A DNA stretch of 37,127 nt from a virus, in IMG/VR virus record IMGVR_UViG_3300006733_000007, positions 1 through 37,127 of that record; one strand, given 5' to 3'. Under the pieces are notes generated by a model. The model saw only the letters and a program-made list of their open reading frames with translations. It was not told where the DNA came from and did no database searches. Positions 6,226 through 14,781 of the stretch are shown here, piece after piece. Each line of letters begins with the position of its first letter. The stretch's first letter is position 1. Both the position numbers and the translations under genes were made by a program.

Positions 6226-6495
6226 TTATCGTTTATCTATCTCCAGACCATGCATTCTGGTCTTGAGCTCGGTGACATCCTCCTTGGTGTTGGAGATGCT
6301 ACCATTGATTTTCCCCAGATGGAGTTTCATGTCACCCATCCCCCTGGTGACCAGCACTATGTTGCTATTCAGGGTCTTGATTTCCCTCCCTTGGTCATCT
6401 GATTTCTGGGACAGTTTACCAAAGAAATAGGCGAATCCTGCTATCTGAATGACCAGCAGGAATCCCAGACCCAAGAATCCAATCATGCTCTCCAT
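6226..6495 (-). CDS. N-terminal TM plus coiled-coil protein (lysis cassette?)
   Basis: 89 aa. Residues 4-26 (MIGFLGLGFLLVIQIAGFAY) form one membrane helix; residues 30-89 are heptad-like (REIKTLNSNIVLV, then SISNTKEDVTELKTRM). The layout resembles XhlA-type haemolysin/holin partners or i-spanins. The neighbours are a holin-like gene downstream and a possible peptidase upstream, suggesting a lysis role by inference. Confidence 0.55.
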   Translation of the reverse strand: MESMIGFLGLGFLLVIQIAGFAYFFGKLSQKSDDQGREIKTLNSNIVLVTRGMGDMKLHLGKINGSISNTKEDVTELKTRMHGLEIDKR

Positions 6496-6506
6496 GTAGC
6501 TCTCCT

Positions 6507-6977
6507 TTATATCAAGACTTTCTGGGGCACCTCATAGCCGTGCTCCCCCATGGCAAATAGATAATTAGCTGAAAATGGCTGGGGCTCCTTGAGTTTCCAC
6601 CCTGACTCTGTCCTCACTGTGATATAGGCATGGAATCCCTGTGGCATGAACCCCAGAGAAAAGGCACAGGCACTGAGCCCAAACTCAATGCCCACTATCC
6701 CCTTGAACCAGATGGCAAAGTCATCACAGTCTCTCCATGCGGTCTTATATTTGGGCAGCTTGTATTTCAGGTCAATATAGTCAATGACATCCTCCCACCC
6801 CTCCTCTGTGGTGGTTCTGTATGTCTGGAACTCATCCATCAGGCTGTGCATGATGGCAATGCCCAACTGCTCCAGCTCCTGTCTGATGACAGAGCTCTCA
6901 ATCTCAAAATAGTGGAGCTGGGGCTTGACCGGTTCCTCCTTGCTCCACAGTCCTTTTATCAGCTCAAGAAGCCACAT
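6507..6977 (-). CDS. Papain/transglutaminase-like fold protein, candidate lysis peptidase
   Basis: 156 aa. WRDCDDFAIW places Cys84 after two aromatic/charged residues; GFHAYITV gives His116, and WKLKEPQP gives Glu131. This Cys-His-acid order with CDDFA and W-x-x-EP is typical of transglutaminase/papain-like phage proteins. No other cell-wall hydrolase is visible in the genome and the gene opens the lysis-like cassette, so it may be the endolysin or a virion-associated peptidase. Both roles are inferred. Confidence 0.55.
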   Translation of the reverse strand: MWLLELIKGLWSKEEPVKPQLHYFEIESSVIRQELEQLGIAIMHSLMDEFQTYRTTTEEGWEDVIDYIDLKYKLPKYKTAWRDCDDFAIWFKGIVGIEFGLSACAFSLGFMPQGFHAYITVRTESGWKLKEPQPFSANYLFAMGEHGYEVPQKVLI

Positions 6978-6987
6978 GACTCCTCCT

Positions 6988-8673
6988 CTACCAGCTGGGG
7001 GTGTAATTGACTACAGCATAGACTTGAGTGCATCTGGTTTCATTATTGAATGCAGGGGCATCAGATAAACCCCTAAAACCAATCTGCAAGTCATTGAGCT
7101 CAGACCATTGCCATGCAGCAATGGTGTTGGGATTCAAAGCATACTCTTTGGAGTAATCATCATAGCTCTGGGTGAAAGATTCCAAGTCACCCTCATACAA
7201 CGTGCCATTGGTTTTTAGCTTGATATAGCCATGTAGGGCTGAGACATTGGTTTTTCTGGCTCTCATATATACAGTAACACTATTGATAGTCCCCACTGGA
7301 TTGCTTGGGTTAGAGATATTATAGAGGTCATATTTGTCTTGAGAGTCACCACCCTGTGTGACATAGGTCGCATCCTCATCAGGGGTGACATCATCCACAT
7401 CCTCCCAGTTTGCCTCACCTCCATTGGGGAATGGGGTCAGTTGGGTCACATCACCGGCTGCATTGGGTCTCAGTATCTCCTCAATGGGGTCTGGGGTGAA
7501 ATACTGTCTGGATGCCTCACTCAGCTGATAAAAAGTCTCAAGAATGCCTGTCCTTGCATCCCAGTCATGCCTGATGCCCTCAATATAATACTCATCGTCT
7601 ATACCGGCATCACTGAGCTTGACTCCAATTCTGGTGCTCAGGTCATATCCCAGCACCTTGGGGAGCAGATTGGCAGGGTCTCTGGCTGGAATGATGTGCA
7701 GGAACTTGACCCTGCTCTTGGTAACATCACCGTATCTTGCCACCAGCAGGGTAACATAAGACAGCACCACTTGATCATTGGTCAGGAGCAGACCTGACCT
7801 GTTAAGGCTCCTTGTACCATAGGCTGTTTTGGAGCTGGCATTTGAGCCAACCTGTTCAACCCCTCCACTCCTTGTGGCTCTGACATCATTGAACAGGAGG
7901 AACTCATCAAGGGCAAAGTCCACAAACCGGTATTTGTCCTCTCCTGAGCTATCCCCAAATATGCACTGGGCAGTGTCATAGGGGCTCTCAGTCCTCCTTG
8001 ACCTGTCCTCAAAAACCATGTAGCCATCAGCTCCCACATAGAGGGCACCTAGCTCTGACTCCATGACCTGATGCAGGTGCTCAAGGGCATTCTGATTGGC
8101 AAAGGCACCAGAGGCAATGATAGTTGTGTCACCAGTGCTGATGGTTCTGGCAGTGGCATCCCACCCCAGAGTGTCAAGGATATTCCCCACCCTTGTCCCA
8201 CTGAGCTCCTGTGCCTCTCCTGCATCATTGAGCAGGAGCCTTGCAAGTGTCTTGGTGCCATCAGCACATCTGACTGTCATTACCGGAGCATTACCACCAA
8301 CCCCTCTCCAGTTGGGAGTCCATGATTCTACATAACCAGTATAGAGGTCAAAATAACTGACACCGGCATCAAAACTCCCTCTGACATTGACCCTTTTCAT
8401 AGTCCTGACATTGGGAGTGTATGACCCACCAGTGTTCTCTGGATAGTAGTCACCAGAGGCATTGTCCAGCACCAGCTCCAGTGTGCCCACCTCCATCCTG
8501 TCTAGCTCGTATTCTCTGCCCCTGCTGGTGTGGAACTCCAGAACATCGGAGCTCACATCTGTCCATGAGGGGCTGGCATCAAAAGGGTCAGAGGCAAAGG
8601 CAATCCTCACCTGTATGGTGGGCTTTTCAGCCACAGGTTCAAAAGCAAACTCAAATTGATAAGGGAAAGGCAT
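6988..8673 (-). CDS. Baseplate / minor tail protein with C-terminal lectin-like domain
   Basis: 561 aa. The N-terminal ~400 residues carry repeated beta-rich stretches (RGREYELDRMEVGTLELVL near 51-69; GYVESWTPNWRG near 112-123) typical of distal tail/baseplate hub proteins of siphoviruses. Residues ~430-561 form a separate beta-sandwich-like domain (INSVTVYMRARK.., ending VYAVVNYTPSW) common at the end of virion proteins and possibly glycan-binding. It follows the tape measure and fibre genes, as expected for a tail-tip component. Exact role is inferred. Confidence 0.65.
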   Translation of the reverse strand: MPFPYQFEFAFEPVAEKPTIQVRIAFASDPFDASPSWTDVSSDVLEFHTSRGREYELDRMEVGTLELVLDNASGDYYPENTGGSYTPNVRTMKRVNVRGSFDAGVSYFDLYTGYVESWTPNWRGVGGNAPVMTVRCADGTKTLARLLLNDAGEAQELSGTRVGNILDTLGWDATARTISTGDTTIIASGAFANQNALEHLHQVMESELGALYVGADGYMVFEDRSRRTESPYDTAQCIFGDSSGEDKYRFVDFALDEFLLFNDVRATRSGGVEQVGSNASSKTAYGTRSLNRSGLLLTNDQVVLSYVTLLVARYGDVTKSRVKFLHIIPARDPANLLPKVLGYDLSTRIGVKLSDAGIDDEYYIEGIRHDWDARTGILETFYQLSEASRQYFTPDPIEEILRPNAAGDVTQLTPFPNGGEANWEDVDDVTPDEDATYVTQGGDSQDKYDLYNISNPSNPVGTINSVTVYMRARKTNVSALHGYIKLKTNGTLYEGDLESFTQSYDDYSKEYALNPNTIAAWQWSELNDLQIGFRGLSDAPAFNNETRCTQVYAVVNYTPSW

Positions 8674-8675
8674 CT

Positions 8676-8930
8676 CTAGCTCCCCAGATAGTAATTGTCA
8701 AAGACCTGTTTTGCCTGAGTATAGGCAGCCTGCACCTTGTCTTTCTGGGCTTGAGTCATCTGTCCCCAGATGTCCAGCCTCTCTCCCCTCACCATAGTCT
8801 CAGCCTCATTGGTATATTTGACTGAGCCAGTAACATTCAGAGCAATGATATTGCCCTGCTCATCCTCAGTGAAATCCCAGTCATGGTTCCCTGCCTCTAC
8901 CTCATCAGCTGTCCATTGTTTTGGTGCCAT
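8676..8930 (-). CDS. Hypothetical tail-region protein (84 aa)
   Basis: ATG 8930 follows AAAGGAGG. N-terminus acidic (DWDFTEDEQGNIIALNV), C-terminus helical (AQKDKVQAAYTQAKQVFDNY). Lies between the fibre-like and baseplate genes, 3 bp before the latter. Likely a small tail accessory protein; no family recognised. Confidence 0.65.
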   Translation of the reverse strand: MAPKQWTADEVEAGNHDWDFTEDEQGNIIALNVTGSVKYTNEAETMVRGERLDIWGQMTQAQKDKVQAAYTQAKQVFDNYYLGS

Positions 8931-9056
8931 AATATTCCTCCTTTATGTTTGAGTGAGCATCATATAATAAGTCACCCCATTGAAATAGTAAGGGTTTCTT
9001 CGTTAATTTGTTTGGCTATTTTTAATCTCCTTCAAATTTATAGCAAAAATCTTCCG

Positions 9057-9743
9057 TTAAGATGATGTTATTGTTTCTACTGCGGTTCCGTTATAGAATT
9101 TCAACTTATTTTCACTGGCATCATACCAGATAGCAGCCTCTGTCGCTGAATCAACATCAGTAATCATCAGTACAAGATAGCAACTTGTTAAAGTGAGATT
9201 TACAAGGTCAGCAGAGCCAGTAAGTGCCAGTCTATTGGTATAAGCAGAAGCTGCATTATCTGTTTGAAATGTCAGAGTATCTTGACATCTTAAAGTAAAT
9301 CCGCCATCAGACCTTGATAATGTTTCCAATCCACCTATATCCTGAACAGCGGCATTTACAGCTCCACCTAATGTTATAGTGTTAGGATAGAAATGCCCTT
9401 GTACCTCAAGTTTTCCACTCACCATCAGGTCATCTTCACTAGCTAAAGAATGAGCAGTTGTAGCAGCATCACCTATTCTAGTATAATCACCCGTTTTGCC
9501 CAATATGGTAGTCTTAGTTCCATCATTGGTGATGGTGAGGGCATCTGACCACTCTGGGGCTGTGGCTCCTGAATTGACTATGAGCATTTGACCATAAGAG
9601 CCAATGGCAACGCTGGTGAAATTTGTGCCATTATCAAAGCCAATATCCCCAGCTGCAGCACTGGCAAATCTGTGGGTGGTTGCTGCCTCCCACTCTGTCT
9701 TGCTCAGGCTGGTTCCAACATCTATATGAGCAAATGCACCCAT
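9057..9743 (-). CDS. Tail fibre-like structural protein
   Basis: 228 aa. N-terminal 60 residues (AHIDVGTSLSKTEWEAATTH) look like a virion-attachment region. The rest is Thr/Ser/Gly-rich beta repeats (GKTGDYTRIGDAATTAH, then KLEVQGHFYPNTITLGGAV) seen in fibre shafts, ending WYDASENKLKFYNGTAVE, a motif frequent at fibre tips. DNA of the C-terminal half is AT-richer than its neighbours, suggesting a swapped receptor-binding module. Confidence 0.6.
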   Translation of the reverse strand: MGAFAHIDVGTSLSKTEWEAATTHRFASAAAGDIGFDNGTNFTSVAIGSYGQMLIVNSGATAPEWSDALTITNDGTKTTILGKTGDYTRIGDAATTAHSLASEDDLMVSGKLEVQGHFYPNTITLGGAVNAAVQDIGGLETLSRSDGGFTLRCQDTLTFQTDNAASAYTNRLALTGSADLVNLTLTSCYLVLMITDVDSATEAAIWYDASENKLKFYNGTAVETITSS

Positions 9744-9757
9744 GATGGCTCCCTCCT

Positions 9758-11689
9758 TTATGACAAGTTGAGATTAAAATTCCTGTCCTGTTCCCTGTAG
9801 AGATATTTTCTGGTGATATTCCCCAGCTCCCTCTCTGTGATGACTGAGCCTTGGACTATAACAGTGAGACCTTGCCCCCCACCATACTCCCTTGATTGCC
9901 CTCTAGTCAGGACTCTCTCCCCTCCATGGGCTATGATGGGGACTGGCTGACCAGCTCTGCCATGGACAAGACCCCCTCCTTGTAACCCCCCCTCACCATA
10001 CTTAGTGGTTGGTGGGTCCTCATAGAACCCTGTGGTGGGGTCATAGACCTGCATTGCAGCCATGGTGACAGCCAGCTGCTGCTCCACATGCTCCCTCAGC
10101 CTCCTTGCCTGTATCTGGTTATATATCTGGGCAGCCATCTGATTGAATGACCTCTGTGCCTGCTCAGCTGCAGTGAGACCATGGGCATAATCCTCCACTG
10201 ACATGGCAGCCATATCAGTGGCTGTCTCCAGCATCTGCCAGTCCTCTATCAGACCAGCCTTGACCATCCTCTCCGCATATTCTGCCCCAGCAAGGGCATC
10301 AATGGATTCTGTTGCCCTTCTTGTGGTGATGTCCAGACGGGCAAGAGACTTTTCAGCTTCATCATTCTGTTGTGTTAACAAGTAGATGCCACCAGCTAAC
10401 AAAGCAACACCAGTTACCAACATTAAGACTGGGTTACCTGACATGATAGCATTGAGGGCAGCGAAGCCTGCAATAACCGCTGGCAATACAGCTACTATCC
10501 CGGCAAGTCCTATCCCCAATAAACCCACTATTCCAGTGATGCGAAAGAGTGTTGTTGATAGCTCTGGGTTCTGTTCCACCCAGTCTGATACCCCATCAAC
10601 CACCCTTGTGAGGGTATCAATCAGGGGCATGAGCTTGGGGAGGAGCATGTTGCCAATGGTGATGCCCACAGCCCCCATCTTGTTTTTCATTATCTCCAGC
10701 TGTCTGGCAGCCCCCTTGTTGATTTCATTGAAAGCATCTGTGGCTGCACCAACTCCATCTGTGGCATGCCTCACAGCATCAAGGTCTGCAGCATAGGTCT
10801 CTGCATTCTCACCAGCCAGAGCCAGCACAGCCTGAACCCCCTCCACTGAGCCAATCAGTTTCCTGAGGACAGCCATGTTCCCACCAGTGGCATCCATGAG
10901 CTCTGCCATGGTGCCAGCCAGCCCCTTGGCTTGGAGAGCCTCTTTGGACATCTCCAGACCCAGTGACTGGAGGTGCTTTTCCTGCCTGACAGTTGGAGCT
11001 GACAGGGCTTGGATAGCAGCTCTCAGCTGAGTAGTTGCCACAGATGTGGGGACACCCTGCTTGGTCATGGTGGCAAGGGCAGCTGCCACCTCCTCAAATG
11101 AGACACCAGATGCCTTGGCTATGGGAGCCACATTGAACAGGGAGGCAGACAGTTCCTCAAAAGTGGTCTTACCACCTTTGACCGTCTGGAACATAATATC
11201 AGCCACTTTCTGGGCATCACTCACATCCATCTTGAAAGCATTGATGACAGTGGTCAGCCCATCCACAGCGGTCTCCGTATCAGTCACACCAGCAATGGCA
11301 GCCTTGGTTGCCACCTCCATGAATGTCAGGACATTCTCCTTGGGGACACCAGCTGATATGGCTTGATAGAGTGCTTTGGTAGCATCCACAGCATCCACAC
11401 CCAAGTCCTTGGTGAGCTTGAGGACATCATTAGAGAGAGCCTGAAATTCCTGCTGACCCAGACCCATCATGGAGTTAACCTCCCTCATGCCTCCCTCAAA
11501 GTCTGCAGCTGACTTGGCTGCCATGCCAAGGGCACCCACAATGGCACCACCGGCAATGCCAGCTGCCATCCCAGCTGTCCTGAACCTCTGGGACATGCCC
11601 TGAATCTTTGAGCTGAATTGCTGAATTGCAGCATCAGCCTGCTTTGCATCCAGTGAGAGTCTTGCTACTAGGTCAGCTACTCCTGCCAT
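9758..11689 (-). CDS. Tail tape measure protein
   Basis: 643 aa, longest tail gene, directly after gpGT. N-terminus shows the TP901-type pattern: DLVARLSLDAKQADAAIQQF, then AADFEGGMREVNSMMGL near 62-78 and LYQAISAGVPKENVLTF near 108-124. Hydrophobic segments cluster at about residues 35-57 and 385-440 (GIVGLLGIGLAGIVAVLPAV). By the usual ~0.15 nm per residue, the tail would be near 95 nm, short for a siphovirus. No peptidase domain is seen. Confidence 0.92.
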   Translation of the reverse strand: MAGVADLVARLSLDAKQADAAIQQFSSKIQGMSQRFRTAGMAAGIAGGAIVGALGMAAKSAADFEGGMREVNSMMGLGQQEFQALSNDVLKLTKDLGVDAVDATKALYQAISAGVPKENVLTFMEVATKAAIAGVTDTETAVDGLTTVINAFKMDVSDAQKVADIMFQTVKGGKTTFEELSASLFNVAPIAKASGVSFEEVAAALATMTKQGVPTSVATTQLRAAIQALSAPTVRQEKHLQSLGLEMSKEALQAKGLAGTMAELMDATGGNMAVLRKLIGSVEGVQAVLALAGENAETYAADLDAVRHATDGVGAATDAFNEINKGAARQLEIMKNKMGAVGITIGNMLLPKLMPLIDTLTRVVDGVSDWVEQNPELSTTLFRITGIVGLLGIGLAGIVAVLPAVIAGFAALNAIMSGNPVLMLVTGVALLAGGIYLLTQQNDEAEKSLARLDITTRRATESIDALAGAEYAERMVKAGLIEDWQMLETATDMAAMSVEDYAHGLTAAEQAQRSFNQMAAQIYNQIQARRLREHVEQQLAVTMAAMQVYDPTTGFYEDPPTTKYGEGGLQGGGLVHGRAGQPVPIIAHGGERVLTRGQSREYGGGQGLTVIVQGSVITERELGNITRKYLYREQDRNFNLNLS

Positions 11690-11690
11690 A

Positions 11691-12367
11691 TCACTCCTCA
11701 GTCAGCTCCAGCCACATCTTGACCAGCTCTGGGCTCTGTGCCAGCTCACTGACATTCCTGTTATGGATTGTCCTGATTCTTTTGAAAGTCATATACTCCA
11801 TGAGTGGCAGAACCACTCTGGGGTCTTGCTCCAATGCCACACTGGGAGGGCACCCAAATGTCTGGCAGATGGCATCCAAGATTCCCCAGATGGTTTGCCC
11901 TGTCCCATCTACCAGCTCTGTCTTGAGTGCCCTCAGTCTTTTTTTCTTTCAATGGGGGTTTCCCACTGGGCACAAGACATGAGCCAGAGGAGCTCATCCT
12001 CAGTCAGCCCTGCAATGACATCCCTGTTGGGCTTGGGCAGTGGATTGCCTTTCCAGTCGGTCAGGTTCCAATCCACCACCCTGTCAGCTACCTCATTGAT
12101 GAGCATGTCCATCTTGGGTTGCAGTGCCAGCAGTTGCTTGGGGGTCATGACCCCCTTGTTGCTCTCACCTGCAGCCATCAGGTCTGTGAGCATGGAGACC
12201 TCTTTCATGGACTGGATGGGGAGAATGTCCACCCACTCCCCCTCATGGGGCTTGACTGGTTCTCCAAAGTCCACAATCTCTGTGCCCTGCATACGCCTGC
12301 CAACAAAGACCACACAATTGTCAGCAGGAACCCTTATGGGTTGTATCTTGAGTGACTCCTTTGCCAT
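11691..12367 (-). CDS. gpGT tail assembly chaperone made by -1 frameshift
   Basis: The 144-codon gpG frame (12367-11933) contains A AAA AAA G near its end. A -1 slip there yields RLRALKTELVDG and continues without stop to 11691, for a fused product of 225 aa. The T part includes IWGILDAICQTFGCPP and VLPLMEYMTFKRIR, a composition typical of gpT-type extensions, and stops 2 nt before the tape measure start. The -1 frame has no credible independent start before residue MDAIC. This is the classic siphovirus G/GT arrangement. Confidence 0.88.
11933..12367 (-). CDS. gpG-type tail assembly chaperone
   Basis: 144 aa zero-frame product ending PIERKKD. Starts MAKESLKIQPIRVP after GGGAGGAAT. Position between tail tube and tape measure, together with the slippery heptamer near its 3' end, identifies it as the tail chaperone that binds the tape measure during tail assembly. 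Sequence similarity to named gpG families is not obvious to me. Confidence 0.85.
   Translation of the reverse strand: MAKESLKIQPIRVPADNCVVFVGRRMQGTEIVDFGEPVKPHEGEWVDILPIQSMKEVSMLTDLMAAGESNKGVMTPKQLLALQPKMDMLINEVADRVVDWNLTDWKGNPLPKPNRDVIAGLTEDELLWLMSCAQWETPIERKKD
11939..11945 (-). promoter_or_regulatory. -1 ribosomal slippery heptamer A AAA AAA
   Basis: Seven A on the minus strand, phased as A AAA AAA in the gpG frame and followed by GAC TGA. Slipping back one base opens a 78-codon extension up to the tape measure gene. Confidence 0.88.
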
Positions 12368-12384
12368 GGTATTCCTCCCTTATT

Positions 12385-12792
12385 CTAGGCTACATCTCTG
12401 GAGAGAGCACCGTTGACCTGCAACTCAGCTGAATAGGTGGCTGCAGCTGCAATCTCAGCCCTGACCGTGTATCTCCTGACCAGAGCATTGCCGGTATAGT
12501 GGGGGGCATTTGCTCCCACTGATGTTCCGGTGGGGTCAAAGTCAAAGGCTGCCTCTCCTGAGCCTATCTGACCAAAGATGGTGGCATCCCCTTGGCTGGC
12601 AACAAAGTCAGCATATCCATCAAGGGTGAACCTGCCCCCATAGAGACCCTCCACAAACTCCTGAGCTGAGTCACCAAAGGCTGTCACCTCAGGCAGGTTG
12701 ACCTCCACCGTCATCTCTACAGTGTGCAGCTCATCCTCTATGGCTATTGAGTTGTATGAGAAATTGGTATTCTTGGCAGCTATTCTTGCCAT
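12385..12792 (-). CDS. Tail tube-like protein B (paralogue)
   Basis: 135 aa. Shares with the upstream 247-aa protein the N-terminal order I-x-V/S-Y/N ... T-x-E-x-x-x, then EVTAFGDSAQEFVEGLYGGR (residues 34-53) versus EVTCFGDDALEFVEGNYQGR. This pattern is found in phage tail tube subunits. It directly precedes gpG/gpGT. Could be the actual tube subunit, with the longer copy as a decorated or terminator-proximal variant. Confidence 0.7.
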   Translation of the reverse strand: MARIAAKNTNFSYNSIAIEDELHTVEMTVEVNLPEVTAFGDSAQEFVEGLYGGRFTLDGYADFVASQGDATIFGQIGSGEAAFDFDPTGTSVGANAPHYTGNALVRRYTVRAEIAAAATYSAELQVNGALSRDVA

Positions 12793-12907
12793 GACTGTTC
12801 ACCTCCTATAATCCAAATTTGGGTTAAAAATATGGTAAGTTACCTATCCATGCACCCACCCCCTGTCTTTTCAATTCTGTGAAGCTATTAGCATATACGA
12901 GCCTGAA

Positions 12908-13651
12908 TTAAGTCCCTTGCTCATATCCACAGGTGACCATCAGGGTCACGCTGGAGAATCCAGAAAAGGCTGTCACATTGACCCTTTTCCATGCCTCAGT
13001 TGATGCCACTGTGGTCAGCCTCTGCTGTCCCACAGCGGTCTTGGTGGTCTGCATCCCAGCTATGAGGGCATAGGCATCCCCACCTCCATTGTCACTGGAC
13101 TGTTCAATGTCCACAGTGATGGAACCACCCCCGCTGACAGCAAGGATTCTGACTACTGCCACAAAGACTGTGGGAGCTGTGGTTGCCCCCAGATTCTGTG
13201 CTGAGTTGGCAACTGCACCTGTGGCTGCCACAGCCACATTGCTCAACACAGTGCCTCTGACAGCTGCACCACTCCCCTGCCAGTTCACATTGAGCAGGAC
13301 AGCTCCTGCCACCTCAAGGGGTCTTGCCTCATCATTGGGTCTGGCTTGTATCTCATAGCCCACATCCCCATAGGAGGCATCATTGCCAAAGTAGAACCCA
13401 CACAGGGCAGCATTGGTGGCTCCAATCTCTGCCCAGATGCTCTCATCAATCTGCCCACCATCTCCATCAAAAAAGCTGTTCTGGTTGAGCCTGCCCTGAT
13501 AGTTGCCCTCCACAAACTCAAGGGCATCATCCCCAAAGCAGGTGACCTCAATAATCTGGTTGTCAATCACCAGCTCAATGGTGTTTGTCCTCCCAGTGAG
13601 ATTGTGCTCATTGACATATATCCTGCTGGTGTTTCCTGCTACTCTGCCCAT
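12908..13651 (-). CDS. Major tail (tube) protein candidate A
   Basis: 247 aa. The N-terminal ~130 residues match the 135-aa paralogue downstream; residues ~130-247 are an additional Val/Ala/Thr-rich beta domain (TVFVAVVRILAVSGGGSITV, then SGFSSVTLMVTCGY), likely displayed on the tube surface. ATG overlaps the preceding stop (TAATG). A 115-bp gap containing the palindrome GGTAAGTTACC separates it from the paralogue. Confidence 0.7.
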   Translation of the reverse strand: MGRVAGNTSRIYVNEHNLTGRTNTIELVIDNQIIEVTCFGDDALEFVEGNYQGRLNQNSFFDGDGGQIDESIWAEIGATNAALCGFYFGNDASYGDVGYEIQARPNDEARPLEVAGAVLLNVNWQGSGAAVRGTVLSNVAVAATGAVANSAQNLGATTAPTVFVAVVRILAVSGGGSITVDIEQSSDNGGGDAYALIAGMQTTKTAVGQQRLTTVASTEAWKRVNVTAFSGFSSVTLMVTCGYEQGT

Positions 13652-13980
13652 TATGCCATTCTCCTTTTGTCTCTCAAGACCTGTGTCCTGAGAGCCTGCC
13701 TGTTAGGTCTGGTCACAGTGACATAGTGCTCCCTGATTCTTTGGAGCTGTTCCTCATCCTCATAAGGGACAATGCCACCATTCCTGATGAGGTTCCTGAT
13801 GTTGATGCCCTGAGCCTCATCCTCTGTGCCCATGATGATGGGGAGCCCCTCAGTGGTTGGGTCAACCTCCATTTTCCCCTTATTAAGCCTTAGCTTGACT
13901 GTGGGGATATAGTAATGGTCACCCTCAGGGAGGTCTGGCAGGTCTTGCCTTTCTGGTTTGTGCACCTTTTTGTTAGACAT
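13651..13980 (-). CDS. Hypothetical tail-region protein (109 aa)
   Basis: Starts MSNKKVHKPERQDL after GAGGTGAG, overlapping the preceding gene by 8 nt. Charged ends flank VDPTTEGLPIIMGTEDEAQ. Between tail terminator and tail tube; no family recognised. Could be a small tail completion factor. Confidence 0.7.
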   Translation of the reverse strand: MSNKKVHKPERQDLPDLPEGDHYYIPTVKLRLNKGKMEVDPTTEGLPIIMGTEDEAQGINIRNLIRNGGIVPYEDEEQLQRIREHYVTVTRPNRQALRTQVLRDKRRMA

Positions 13981-14401
13981 AACATCTCACCTCAAACTCC
14001 GTAGATAAATATGGGGTGCCTCCCCACTCTGTAGTGCCCAGACCGGTATTCCCAAGCACCTCAGCATCATCAGCTGAACTGCTCAGCTGGGGGTCTGTCT
14101 CTATTGCTGCATATAAAGAATATGTCCCTGATTTTTCCACATACTTGATGAGCTTGTCAGCTCCAGAGGGATTCTCTATCCTGCCCAACATTATGACCAC
14201 TCTGAATATAACATCCTGAGTAGCATAGCCAAAGGTAGCTGGCAGTGATTTCCCCAGCAAGATGACAAAGGTGGGAAAGACCCTGATGCTGTTGGGGAGC
14301 TCATCTGGTGCAAATATCTGTCTGGCATATTTCTTGTCAGTATAAAAAGCTGCCAGTGTTGTCTTTAGCCCCTGCCCTGCTGATTCAATTCCAACTGCCA
14401 T
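13973..14401 (-). CDS. Tail terminator / tail completion candidate
   Basis: 142 aa from ATG 14401 (TAATG overlap with the previous stop; GGGGGAGA upstream). Alpha/beta layout with FPTFVILLGKSLPATFGYAT and DVIFRVVIMLGR resembles gpU-like tail terminators. Place in the order adaptor, gp10-like, this gene, tube is where the terminator normally lies. The call rests on position and pattern. Confidence 0.6.
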   Translation of the reverse strand: MAVGIESAGQGLKTTLAAFYTDKKYARQIFAPDELPNSIRVFPTFVILLGKSLPATFGYATQDVIFRVVIMLGRIENPSGADKLIKYVEKSGTYSLYAAIETDPQLSSSADDAEVLGNTGLGTTEWGGTPYLSTEFEVRCYV

Positions 14402-14781
14402 TATCTCCCCCACATGTTCTCAATAGTAGTGGCTACATCCTCAGCTATCTTTTCAGCTGTTTTTCTAAATACTTTCTGGACATAGGTGAACATGCCCACA
14501 CCCAGAACTTTCCTGCCCCCCTCCATGTGTCTGGCTGGCATCCTGCTGGTGCCAAACTCCACGAATGGGGCATATTGCACATTGGTCATGACCTGCCCCT
14601 CATCCGGTTTCAAGATGTGGGAGATGCTTGACCTCAGCCTGCCTGTTGACACCACAGTGGCTTTCTTGACATCCCTCTCAAAAGCCAAGGTGAGCATCTT
14701 GAGGTAACTGTCCCCGATGGGAGGGATTTTCTTGAGCTTTCTGAGGAGGTCATTGGTTCCCACCAGTGTCAGCTTTATCAT
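14401..14781 (-). CDS. HK97 gp10-like head-tail joining / tail completion protein
   Basis: 126 aa. VVSTGRLRSSISH (residues 43-55), VMTNVQYAPFVEFGTSRMPARHM (about 64-86, in parts VMTNVQYAPFVEFGT and SRMPARHM) is the signature of the HK97 gp10 family. The protein joins completed heads to tails or closes the tail. ATG overlaps the preceding stop by 4 nt. Confidence 0.85.
   Translation of the reverse strand: MIKLTLVGTNDLLRKLKKIPPIGDSYLKMLTLAFERDVKKATVVSTGRLRSSISHILKPDEGQVMTNVQYAPFVEFGTSRMPARHMEGGRKVLGVGMFTYVQKVFRKTAEKIAEDVATTIENMWGR

Noticed and set aside
12834-12844. GGTAAGTTACC palindrome as a fourth copy of the three-site motif
   Set aside because: Only the GGTAA/TTACC arms match and the central TGAANN part is missing.
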